From positions 1,302,001 to 1,366,000 of the forward strand of contig JAHRHY010000002.1 of assembly GCA_019671135.1 (NCBI GenBank): DNA of 64,000 nucleotides. Direction: 5' to 3'. Within the stretch, counting starts at the first letter, position 1, and every line of letters begins with the position of its first letter. The notes beneath the pieces are model-generated. The model searched no databases. It worked only from the letters and a program-made list of their open reading frames with translations, and had not been told where the DNA came from. The translations under genes and the position numbers were made by a program. This DNA is from Linnemannia hyalina. Its lineage: Eukaryota > Mortierellomycota > Mortierellomycetes > Mortierellales > Mortierellaceae. Below, piece by piece: positions 31,037 through 41,833 of this stretch.

Positions 31037-33394
31037 ATGTCAGCGACGAAAATGGACGCAGGGTGCTTTAAGGCCGCATTGCTGATTGTCAACGTAACCC
31101 TTCGCGACAGGATCAACCACACCGCACAGATATCTCTCGCCAACGGTAACCATATCGAAGAAAGAAAATAGCAACGACAAACAACGCATCGCCCATCATC
31201 TTTCCTTTTCGATACTCATCAGTCGTTTCTGCCTTTTCTTTCTTATCTCTTTGTACTAGATATCCTTTGTGTTGCTACTGGGCTGAGGTGAAGCTCAATC
31301 CTTGCGGCAAGCACAAATACAAACAAACAGTCAGCGCAAAAAAAAAGAGTCGATTGTTAACCTCGCATTTGCTTGCTTTTATCTATGGTTGATTCGTAGA
31401 TCAGCGGCGTTAATCGAACAACTTTATCTCACGCCAAACGATGTCGAACGCATCCAGTCCATATTCCATCACGTAAGAACACACACATCCCTATTAGACA
31501 ACTCAACCTTCCTGCTTGCTACCCTCTGTCTTCTCCTAAACTTACAACTCTGAACCAACTCATTTTCTCTTTACCCTTCTTCAGGGGATAAGATTCAACC
31601 ACCTGGACTTGCTAAGCATCGGATCCGATCATATCTTCATCATCCATCGACAACTCCTCCTCCAAGACATCCACGAATACCTCTCTGAATCCGAACAGGG
31701 GCTCCACCATGTCTTTATTAACGTCGACTACCTCCTCCCCCAACCCGAGATCGTAAGGCCTCTGTATTCATTATATTTACTATTGCAAAACGGACTCTCC
31801 ACCGTTATCTCACTTTTAATAACAGCCCCTCCCCCCACCTGTTAACAACCTTTATTATGCCTAGTTACCAGGAAGAAGGTATGAACCGTTGGACAACTAC
31901 CTGAAGAAGCACCTAATTCCAGATCTGGAGATGAGGATCCGATGCTGGGACCAAGCCGAGCTGCGTTTCTTGCCCCTCCCAGTTCCAGATCACACCAACG
32001 ACGGTGATACGGCCACGACAACAGCAACAGTCGACACCACACCAGCTACCTCAGAGCTGACACCATGCACCGCGACAACAGCGACGGATGATGATACAGG
32101 ACTAGGACTGTCGATGGTCACATTATCGGGATGGTTGCTGGGCTACCCTGTCAACTATGTCCTTCCGACGACCGCAAGTATGAAGGCTCGCAAACGTGCA
32201 GCCAGGGCTCTCAAGTTGCAGGAACGTGCCTTGTTACGGCAACAGAGACTTGCTGCCAAACTCCTCCGCCACCACGAACAACAGCAACAATACCCCCAGC
32301 AGCAGCAGGAGCAGGGTATGGGCGAGGATCAAGTGTTACTAACAGCAACAGTCAGGCACGACAGCACGGATTGCGGTACCTGTGTCGACGACGGGAACAT
32401 GAGCGACGATGAGGGCGGTCAGCGAGGACAATCGCCCATCGAGGAAGAGTATGAGGACGAAGAAGAAGAGGATAGCAGCCACAATAGCCTCGCAAACAGA
32501 CTGTTGGTTCTGACACAGGTCAATCTGACAGCAAACGAGGACATCCACGGATTAAACGACTGTTGTCTCTTCTCCTTCAGCTACCCGTCGGTCATCCTGG
32601 ACCGACGCTCGCTCGCAACCATGGGGACCAAGATTCCTTCGCCAGGTGGTCAGCTACCCACTGCACCAGCGTCTCCTCTCAGGCTCACCGGTATTAACAC
32701 CAATCCCAAAGCAGATCAAGTGATGAACCCCTTTGAGAGCGGTCTTCTAAACAGCAACAGCAACATTGCACAGTCAAACCCAACAACCATACCAGGAGCT
32801 CTCCCTCCCACCCTAGCAGTGGTCCCCTCCATCGTCCCGACACAACAATCTATGTATCTAACCCCACCGTCTACGAATCAACATCACACAAAAAGCCAAC
32901 ACCGCCGACAGTCCAGCAGCAGACACCCCTTCGATACCGCACCCGACAGCGGCGGCAGCGACGACCCTTCCTCTTCGCCCTACAATCACCGCCCTCAAAG
33001 TAATACCGCCTATGCACGAGATCGAAATCGCAGCCGAAGTCATAGTCGAAGCCGAAGCCGAAGCCAAAGTCGACATCGAAACTCTTCTCTAGCCCCTTCT
33101 CCCTCGGACATTGACCAATACCACTTTCATCGTCCCGAGGAACCTCTCTACCACCACCACCACCACCACCAACATCAGCATCACCTCCTTCATCACCAGC
33201 ATCACAGGGAGGAATTAGGCAAGAAGAAGGAAGAAGAAGAAAACCGTGGGCCATTACCGCTGGGTCATCCGGAAATATGTGTGGCGGGGCGGTCATTGTT
33301 ACAGGTGCTGCATTCACGGTTTTTGCGACAGAATGTCTGGAAGACTTGGGAGGTTGGTCAACAGACCGTTACCCTTCCTGTTGTTGCTCTGTGA
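31037..33394 (+). CDS. DUF4504/UPF0739-like protein with low-complexity insertions
   Basis: Five exons, 31037-31145, 31260-31287 (28 nt), 31400-31472, 31585-31752 and 31865-33394, encode 635 residues with consistent phases. The ordered N-terminal part (1-130) includes INHTAQISLANGDILCVATG, LIEQLYLTPNDVERIQ, LLSIGSDHIFIIHRQLLLQD and HHVFINVDYLL. Further ordered blocks are LLGYPVNYVL, CCLFSFSYPSVILD and the C-terminal VGQQTVTLPVVAL. These resemble, from memory, the C1orf74/UPF0739 (DUF4504) family, whose function is unknown. Between them are inserted Gln-, acid-, Ser-, Arg/Ser- and His-rich stretches (for example RSRSHSRSRSRSQSR and an HHHHHHH run). The last exon starts with a TTA codon, so the upstream exons are needed. 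The family name is tentative; the gene model is firmer. Confidence 0.6.
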
Positions 33395-34950
33395 TATATA
33401 AAAAAAAAAAAAAAAAGAGCAAGTACGTACGAGCGCAAGTAGAAGAAAGAGAGTAAATAAAGTATGTGGTTTTCTCACTGCATATGATGGGGAGGGATGT
33501 ATCGGTTTGCTAGCTACAATTTGTTGTTGTGCTTATGCGACAAGGAGGGGGAGGTGTTTGGTGTTTGCGGATGTTGTTGGTGATGGTGTCTGATACTTGT
33601 TTGGTTGGTTTAGTATGCTTTTCCTTTTGGTAGTGTATGTGTGTATTGCTTTGCTTTGAGCAGGGTCCTTGCATTGTTGTTGTCCTTGTTGCCTTTTGCT
33701 TCCCTTATTTACTTTGCTGTCGTTGTTCGTTGTTCGTTTCGTTATTGAGGCCCTCCTATAGGGCTGGGAAAAAAAAAGAGGGCCAACAGCCAACAGTACC
33801 ACAGTACCAGATGGATGGCGGAATTTGCTTACACTTTTTGCTCTCACACATGCACCCACGCACACACGCACCCCACGCACACACACACACACAACCTATC
33901 AGTCCCCCCCTTGGTTTTGTCGTCTTCCTCTCTCATCATGCAGAGCAGAAACAACGCCATGCTTTATCCTCTGTAATATGAACTTCATATGCTATAGATA
34001 GCTGAGCCAAACAAGGGGAGGAACTCGTGGTCAACTTCCTTTGTAAATTGAAATAAAGGCAAAATCGGCTCTCACCACATAGGACTTGTGTTGGGCGGGG
34101 TCCGCCCAGTGCAGAAAAAAAAAAAGTGGGTGGGTTTATTTTGGCGCGGGAGAGGGGGAAGCAGGGCCTTGTGCCTTTTTTTTTCCCCAGTCCAAAAAAA
34201 AAAAAAGGCAGGACGAGAACGACAGAACCCATATAAAAATAAAAAATAAAAACCAGAGAAAAGGGAATGCAACGAGGAATAGTGAGGATGATCAATAACA
34301 AAGATCAAGGACAGGCTAGATCAGATGTCGAGCTCTCTTGAATCGGCGCGAAAGATCAACATGATGATCCTTCCTCCTCCTTCTCACTCACCATCCCTAC
34401 AAGGTTCGTCATCATCCATTGATTTCAAAGCAACCCATAAAAAAAAAGTCAAACAGGGAGAGACAGCATAATGACTTTCTCGTAGGCATATAGCAAGAAT
34501 AGTACATACTGTTACTCATAACAATGAACTTATACCCATACTATTGTCATAGGTAGTCATTCCACAAGGTCAAGTAGTAGAGCTAATTTGCAGTTTTAAT
34601 AATTGTACATGGGGGGTTGTTTGGTTTGGTGTTTGGTGTTGCTTCAAGCCGAAAGGTAAAAAAAGTAGAAACGAAAGGAACAAGAACTTGGTAATAGCGA
34701 CAGATGCTGAATAGAAGAACAATGGGTGGTTTGAAGACTCCACATGTACTGAAAGGAACGTCCGTGAGAACAGAAAAGAGTGGCCTGGTCATATCCCCTC
34801 AACTCCTCGTCATCCTTCCATCCGTCCATCATCGAGATCCTCGTTCTCCTTCCTCTCCTTCGCTTCCTTCCTTCCTTCACTCCCTCCTCGAAAACAACAA
34901 CCGGTGAGTCGACTAGGACTGGGACCTGGACATCTTGAGAACAAAGACGT
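33395..34950. other. Convergent intergenic region
   Basis: Between the DUF4504-like gene and the HMG-like gene. Contains an A17 run near 33400, a CA-rich tract (33847-33893) and the short hairpin listed separately. No gene seen. Confidence 0.45.
34092..34108. repeat. 7-bp GC-rich inverted repeat
   Basis: TGGGCGG, a GGT loop, then CCGCCCA: a perfect stem in A/T-rich intergenic DNA. It is followed within 20 nt by an A11 run. Function unknown; it could be a chance hairpin. Confidence 0.6.
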
Positions 34951-35142
34951 TTACTTGACGTTCTTGGGGTTCTCGGCGGCGGTCTTCCAGCGGGCGGCGA
35001 CCTCCTTGAAGGCCTCCTTGTGGTTGAGGGCAGGCTTCTCAGTCTTGACCTTGGCGAGCTCGGTCTTCATGAACTTGTTGTAGGCGGACAACTTCTTGGC
35101 ACCACCGGTGGCGGACTTCTTGGTAGACTTTTCCTTGGGCAT
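34951..35142 (-). CDS. Small HMG-box/YABBY-like protein
   Basis: Intronless, 63 residues: a Lys-rich N-tail (MPKEKSTKKSATGGAKK), then SAYNKFMKTELAKVK and a second helix HKEAFKEVAARWKTAAENP. This is the half-HMG-box fold of the small fungal YABBY-like proteins, which are thought to bind DNA or chromatin. It is highly basic and lacks a signal peptide or membrane helix. The promoter, at higher coordinates, carries two ACGCGT boxes, which fits S-phase expression of a chromatin protein by analogy with yeast; that regulation is inference. Confidence 0.75.
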   Translation of the reverse strand: MPKEKSTKKSATGGAKKLSAYNKFMKTELAKVKTEKPALNHKEAFKEVAARWKTAAENPKNVK

Positions 35143-35398
35143 GTTTGTGTGTGTTTTGGGGGTGGGAGGGAGTTGAGTGTTTGGGGTGAAGAAGAAAAAG
35201 AGGAAAAGGGAAAAGAGAAAAAAGAAAAAAGAGGAAAGGAAAAAAAGATTAAGAAGTTAGTGAATGCATCGGTCTTTATTCTGTTGACCTGATGAGTGAG
35301 CACAGTATGAGGCGTGTGTGTGGGCCAACCAACCAACCAACCAGACCAGACCAACCAACGGAAAGGGGTAGTCAGACGGGACCGGTTCACAAATTGCG

Positions 35399-35640
35399 AC
35401 GCGTCGTTTCGTTTGTTGTTGTTGTTGTTGATGTTGATGATGCTCACAGTGTGTACTGTACTTGTTGTACGACGCAGGGCCACGGGGTTCAGGTATCCCC
35501 TCTCACCAAAAAAAATGTGTTTTCGAAAATAAACGAAAATTGAAAATTGGCCAAAAAAAAGGCGAAACGCGCCCTCGAAAAAAACGAAAATGATTGTTTT
35601 CGTTGGGGAGTGGAAATAAAAAACAACAAACCGGACGCGT
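35399..35640 (-). promoter_or_regulatory. MCB-like boxes upstream of the HMG-like gene
   Basis: ACGCGT occurs at 35399-35404 and 35635-35640. Between them is GGCGAAACGCGCC (about 35560-35572), which resembles an E2F/MBF site on the other strand, and several CGAAA elements. They lie 257 to 498 nt upstream of the ATG. Confidence 0.4.
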
Positions 35641-37373
35641 CTTCTGATCCTCCATCGTTCGTTCTCTCAGGTTGATGCTTGCATCGTTGGGGTGTTGATT
35701 AACCCCTTTCCCTACTCACCTTTGACCTCATCATCACACCTCCGTCGTTTGGGTAACCATGGTTCAAGTGACCACAGTGATGTGATTGTTTACACCGGGC
35801 TAGAGCGGGGGTGGCTCTGCGCCGTGTGATAGGCAGAGCTATTGGTTGGATTGACTCTCACCATCTCTCTCTTACACATGTAGGAAGCCCCTCCTCACCT
35901 TCCCCTTCCGTCGAGTGCCTCTGTGACGTCACCCTAATAAAAAAAAATTCACAAAACGCGAAAAAGAAGCTTCTTGTTTTTCATCGCTCAAAAAAACTAA
36001 ACACGCGGTCAACTTTCTTACACTCTCGTTTACCTTTCTCACCTCTCTTTTCTTCCTCTCCTCTGTATTCCGTTCCCACACTTGCACCCACTCCTCTTTC
36101 TTTCTTTTGAAATAGGATATGGTGTGAGATTAGCTGTTTGCTCTTTCTTTCTGCTCGCCCTGGTATTGTGAGTGTGTCCTGCGCGCTTGTGTCATCACTA
36201 CCCCTTTTTTTTCTTTCGCCGCTTTCAACAAACAGGAAATACAGTGCATTGGTGTCTCATTCAAGAAACGGCTTCCTTCTCTCTCTGTCCACTTTCTACA
36301 ATGCAAATAAACGAAATTCAAAAAAAAAAGACGATCGATGCCAAAGAACACACTCACATTCAAACAGAAAAAAAAGGTGATACGCATTGGATGTCTCCTT
36401 CGAGAAGCATTTATCTTCCTCTCCTCCTTCTCTCTCTCTCTCGTGTTCAACCCTGATATCTGTGCCACATCAAACTACAACAACAACAACAACAACAAAA
36501 TAACAAGGTCAAGGTCAACGAAGAACGAATACACGCATACGCCAACACCGCGAGAAATGTCTTTTCCTTCATTCTCTCCTTTTCCTTCCCTTCTTTTTTT
36601 TCTCTTTTTGTTCTCTCCCCCCCCTTCTCATCTCACCTCATCTACCTCCACTGTCATATCTGCGATACATCAAACATTATAAAACACAAGTCAGCAAACA
36701 CAGACACAGATGAAACATTCCACACACACTGGACAAATGAGAAATCGAGAACAATGGAATAAAACAAAAATAAAATCACTCAGAAAGTGAACTTTATTCG
36801 AAACACTCGAACACACACACGCACACAGATAAAAAAAAAGTACAAGGATGGCATAAACCCTCAATGATGTTTTTAAGGCGCAGGTTTAGGAGAAACTATT
36901 ATCAAGGAGAAAGGGGAAAAAAGTGAAGAGAGTAGGGCAAGCATTTCTCGCTGTTGAAGGTCGTTGTTTCAATCAAGTAGTGACAAAAGAAAAGCGAAAA
37001 TAATGGCTAGGGCACATGAACAATCATAGAGATCTGAGAAGAAGTCTTCAATAGAAAATACTAAAATACTATCTAACAAGACGAAAAAAAGAAGGAGAAG
37101 GAGACGTGACAGGAAGGGGGCGAGGAGGAGGAGGGGGCGCAGGTGAGTGGCGGATTGTTTCTTGAACCTTCCTAGTTCTACTCCACCGATCGATCCAACA
37201 GAAAAGACCTTGAAACTCCACCTCTAATTGGCGCTATACTATATCGATAAAGAAAATCTTCCGATGATACTCTCTTGCATGTGGAAAATAAAAAAAAAAA
37301 CTAAAGTTGTAAAATTGCTGAGGTCGGTCCCTGATCCACCGAAGAAAAGCTCGGGATGCTAAAACAAAAAAAA

Positions 37374-37680
37374 TGATCCTGACCCAACCTCTCGGCGTTC
37401 GATCCACCAATAGTCCTGCTCCGGGTCGCCCGTATGCCCCAGGCCTACTCCCTCCGGCCGGTGCAAGTCGATGGACAGCTTTTCCGGATTGTCCATCGAA
37501 ATAATGTTCCAAGCACGACGAAGTGATGGTGGGTGATGAAGGCCTCCGGTGGCAAGGGCGGTAAAGAGGTGAGAAGGCGTCAATATACAAATACAATAAA
37601 AGAAACAAAAAAAAGAACCTCCAATGACTCGTCCGCAGTCGGACCTGCGGATGAGGAATGGGCAATAGTTCCAGCCGTTC
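37374..37680 (-). other. Exon-like GC islands of an unidentified gene
   Basis: Two GC-rich islands stand out in A/T-rich DNA. On the minus strand 37545-37374 reads SLRRAWNIISMDNPEKLSID, then LHRPEGVGLGHTGDPEQDYW and WIERRE, with protein-like composition. The island at 37680-37615 is open in more than one frame. I could not join them or find a start, and I do not recognise the protein. Confidence 0.25.
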
Positions 37681-39943
37681 GCGACAAAAAACAGGGAAAG
37701 AAAAAAAAAAAAAAAAAAAAGGGCAAAAAAACTTGAAAAGGAGGCCTTGTTGACACTTCTCAAGACTAGTAGAAAAGGAAAAAAAAAAGTCGCACGGCGA
37801 TTGTTCCTGAGAAGTGAGAAAATATAAAAAATGAAAATTAGCTTGGCGGTGTGTTGCGTTTTACGCAAACCTCGAGGAGCGAGGAAGATCACCTAAATAA
37901 ATAAGGTTGGTAATATTGTTTTTTCAGGGGTAAAGGAACTGATCAGTGATTTCTTCTTCTCTCGCTGTCTCTGTCTTTGTCTCTGTCTTTGTTTCTGTCT
38001 CTGTCTCTTCTGTTCTTTTTTTTGCACGCCGCGATGTCGCCGTTACCTCTGGCTCTTCTGGTGTTTTGAGTTTGCAATTTTCATGAGCACTTCCACACCC
38101 TATGTTGATCTCCTCTTCGTACCCATGTAACAAGGTGGAAAGGATGGTCTAACAACCCCCATGTCACATATACTGTTTTGTTCCCACTTTGTTTTTTTTC
38201 AACAAAACTCAACAGAACGGATATGCGGGCCGCAATGAATGAAAAAAATAAATGATTCACAACCGCTCAATGCCCATGGATAGACCAATGCATTCCCATA
38301 TCATATCATCAAAATGCATATCCCTTAGCGATGGCTGAATAGAAGAAAGGAGTCGATGCACAAACATCAGGAACGCGAAACAAACAAAAGGATGGGCAGC
38401 GTTCGTCGTAGAGGAGATTGGCAGGAAAAGAGAGAGGAAGGGGATTGCTTGATGACAAGGTGTAGATACGGCGACGAAGAGGTTGGATGGCTCAATGACT
38501 ACCTGGAAGAAGAGTGTCGAGGGTGCAAAAAGGAGATCGGGAATGACGACAGGGGCATTTAAGCTTTGTTCACTCTCCAACGGGGGAAAGTACCAAATCA
38601 GAGGAAAGGGACATGCAAGTGGATACAAAAAAAAAAAAAAAAAAAAACCACCGAACAGCAAAGAGCGGCAGACTGACCAACCGGGCGGGAAGGATAACGG
38701 AGTGCTGGTGTGAGTAAGTATTGGAAGGGAAAGAGGGCAAGGGATGTACGTAACCGCACTAAGGATGTTTGAACCAGACTCTTGGCACACGCTCTTCCTT
38801 CGTCATCGCCAACCGTGAGATCGCGCATTGAAGAAGGGGAAAGGAAGGGTGGAGAAGGAGAAAGCTCATCGCTTGGGGAGTAATGGAACTTACTTGATCA
38901 ACATCAAAAAACGACATCTCAATGATCTCTGTCTTCCGCGTTCCAGGACATCGCCGACGTTCCATGAAATAGAAAAATAAACTGCCCGCGCCACGACACG
39001 ACAAGATCCATGCATTCCGCTCGGAGCGACGAGGTGGAGATCGTGGTAGTTGCGGAGGAGGAGCAGGAAGGAGGAAGGGCAGGACATGGAAAAAAGAAAA
39101 AAGATAAAAAAACGAACAACATAGAGAACGTGGATGCTGCTATCTCGTTGGGGAGGACAGGTGTTGTTGGTATTTGAGGCCAACATGCCACGCGTGCGCG
39201 CCTTTGGGTAGTTGGATAGTGGACGAGGGGAAGGAGGTGTTGATAGAAAGGAAGAAGACGAGGAGGGGGTTTTGCATGGAAATAGAGGAGGGGGGGAAGA
39301 GTAGTTTCGTGAAGGTGGGGCGACCTCTCTCCCTCTTCTCACGACCCTATGCTCTCGTCGCCCTAGGGACGGGAGGAGACTGACGAAGATGGAGGACAGA
39401 GCAGAGAAGGGAGAAGTGAGATTTTGGAGAGGGAAGAAGAGGACTGATGAAAGGAAGAGAAGAGAGGGGAAAAAAAAATATGGGGCATGGTGTCCTCTTT
39501 TTTATAGGCTCTTATATTCGACGAGAAAGGGTCAAATATAAAAAAATTCAGAATACGTAGACCAACGACCCCCGGAAAGTGGGAATACTATAGCCTTGAT
39601 AGGATTAGTCCTAGAACCAAAAGTCCTTTTGGTGCCAAGGGTGTCCAGGAAAGGAAGAATGCCAAGAGGCCGACTCAACGAGAGTCAATGACAAGGGGCG
39701 GAGTAAATGATAGGATGGGATGGAGAGAGATAACGCACCAATTATATGGCATCGACAACGGCCAATTTATCTACTCTATTTATCTATTTCATTTGACGCC
39801 AAAAAAACGAGACCGTACTTTGACTAGATGTAGTCTAATACTGGTGTCGCACCCTTTTGACTTGATCTCTGGTGCAATACCACAATAACAGGACTCTCAT
39901 TTATCGTAAGCATTGACGTTTAGTTCAAGAAATTTCTTTTTTT

Positions 39944-39972
39944 TGAACGTGTCGTCAACGACGACACGTTCA
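39944..39972. repeat. Perfect 13-bp inverted repeat
   Basis: Arms TGAACGTGTCGTC (39944-39956) and GACGACACGTTCA (39960-39972) flank an AAC spacer. It lies 580 nt before the alpha-SNAP start used here, and CACGTG follows at 39987-39992. It may be a dimeric regulator binding site. Confidence 0.8.
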
Positions 39973-40551
39973 CCCAACTCAATGTACACGTGACATCTTC
40001 CCGACACAAGGTCATCCTTGTCCTCTTGTGCTCGACTTTTTCTTTCTCACAACACTCGCCATCCCAGGACAGGACACGTCGCAATCCAAAGACGCACCAA
40101 AAACAAACGCCAAGACAACCAGTCACCCCTTCGTCTTTTCTCATCCCAACACAAGAAACCTCTGGATTAGCAATCAACAACTCTCCTTCCCTCCGCCTAC
40201 CTCTTTCATTCCTTCCTTCCCTCCTTCCTTCCTTCCTTCACGCTTACTCTTCACGGCACTCACCCACAGCACCCTACACCAACACCCCGACGACATACGA
40301 TGCTCGGGCTCGTGTTTCTGCTTCTAAGCTGCGTGGTCGCAGTCCAGACCAAGCCCAAACAAGAAACCTTTGTCCCCTTCTTGACCACCCAACGCAAAAA
40401 TATAGTCTCCTCAGGATCCTCCTCTCCAGCAACAACTTCTTCGTCTTCAGCGAATAATGTCTCGGGATGGTTCACACGGAATATCTTGCAACCCCTGACA
40501 GGTGGACCTCGTATCCCTGAACACACTATCACGGACTATTTCTTTTTCCAG

Positions 40552-41833
40552 ATGGCAACTCTGAACGATGGCTCGGGATCGTACATTGGATTGTTCAGTC
40601 AGTGGTTTGTCCTATCGGAACTGCGGGAAGTCTCTGAGAAGGATGGACCGACTATTGGTAGAAGCAGTGGTGGTAGAACAAGAAGTGAAAATGTGTATGA
40701 GGGACAAGCAGAGGCACATAAGCAGAACGCCATCCAGGCCAAAGGCAAGCGTGATTGTAAGTTCACTTTCGCCCATTGAAGATATTTTTACGCTTGATAT
40801 TGCCCTTGTCCACGTCTTGGATCTGTGATCTCATCTGACAACTTTTTGTATTTTTTTTTGCGTCATTGGTAGACCATGGCGCAGCGAGGGCGTATGTCGA
40901 GGCGGCCAAGTCGTACGAGAAGAGTGGCTCAGACTTCAATATGATGGAAGCTGCAGGAGCATATGAAGATGCCTTCAAAGCCTACAACATGGTTCAGCAG
41001 ACAGGTACCCAAGGCTTTTCTCACTCGTCCATTGCACAGCCTAAATTGAACAATGACAAGTCACGTTGTCTATTTTCGACTTTGTAACCCAACCTTGCAT
41101 TATGTTATTTAGGACCTGGAATTCAGTGTCTAGAGAATGCTGCAAGATTGTTCAGGAAGAATGAGCGTGGAGGATCGAGGGCAGCCAAGATCTACACTCA
41201 ACTTGGGGACCTTGTAAAGACTCAGGATACCAAAAAGGCTGTAGAGATGTACCGTGAATCCGCAGAGCTGTACAAGAGCGAAGGGGATGGGTAACGTCAT
41301 TTTTTTTTGTTAAGCCTATATGAGCTCACATATCTAAATGATTCCACTTTTATATCTTGCTTGTTCTAACTATTTCCACCTCTTCATCGTTGAACTTATG
41401 CTTCTTTAGACGTGCATTGCATGCGACGATCAAGCTGACAGAATTGCTGTGCGTGTTGCAACAGTTCCAACAGGCCTACAACCACTACAACGACACCATC
41501 ATCCCCGAAACTATGTCTCAAGAGATCCTTCAGTACACGGCCCGGGACCATATCGTGAACGCTATCCTGGCACACCTGGGTGCTACAAATTCAGACTGGA
41601 TTATGCTGGCGAGTGATCTGACTAGGTTTGAGGAGTTGTGCCCGGATTTCCGTGGTTCGGCAGGATGCAAGGCGTTACAGGCGCTGGCGGACGCAGAGTG
41701 GGAACGCGACCCTCAGGCGTTCCAGGGGGCCTGCCAGGCTATGAATCGGTTGAGGACTGGCGGGATGCCGGATTGGCAGGTGGGGCTTTTGTTGGCCGAG
41801 AAGAAGAAGTTGGAGGGTGGAGACCTGTTGTAA
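40552..41833 (+). CDS. SEC17: Alpha-SNAP/Sec17-like vesicle fusion adaptor
   Basis: Four exons, 40552-40756, 40873-41004, 41113-41290 and 41410-41833, encode 312 residues (yeast Sec17 has 292). TPR-like helices are recognisable: YEGQAEAHKQNAIQAKGKRD, YHGAARAYVEAAKSYEKSG, AAKIYTQLGDL, YRESAELYKSEGDGRA, then the SNAP C-terminal region ending in GGDLL. The terminal hydrophobic Leu residues are those that stimulate NSF in the family. SNAPs link SNARE complexes to NSF/Sec18 for disassembly. The N-terminus is odd: the usual membrane-touching loop and first TPR are hard to see, and the frame extends upstream to 40300 through a signal-peptide-like MLGLVFLLLSCVVA that a cytosolic protein should not have. 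40552 follows a good acceptor-like CAG, so an upstream 5' exon is also possible. The start is uncertain. It may be a paralogue of the main SEC17. Confidence 0.72.

Larger units (their letters stand above)
35143..40551. other. Long gene-poor interval
   Basis: 5.4 kb with the HMG-like gene promoter, A-runs (37701-37720, 38627-38647), GACAGA-type repeats (37965-38010), one set of exon-like GC islands on the minus strand (listed separately) and the alpha-SNAP upstream region. The frame at 38257-38790 (minus) is not convincing. I cannot support a complete gene here. Confidence 0.4.
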
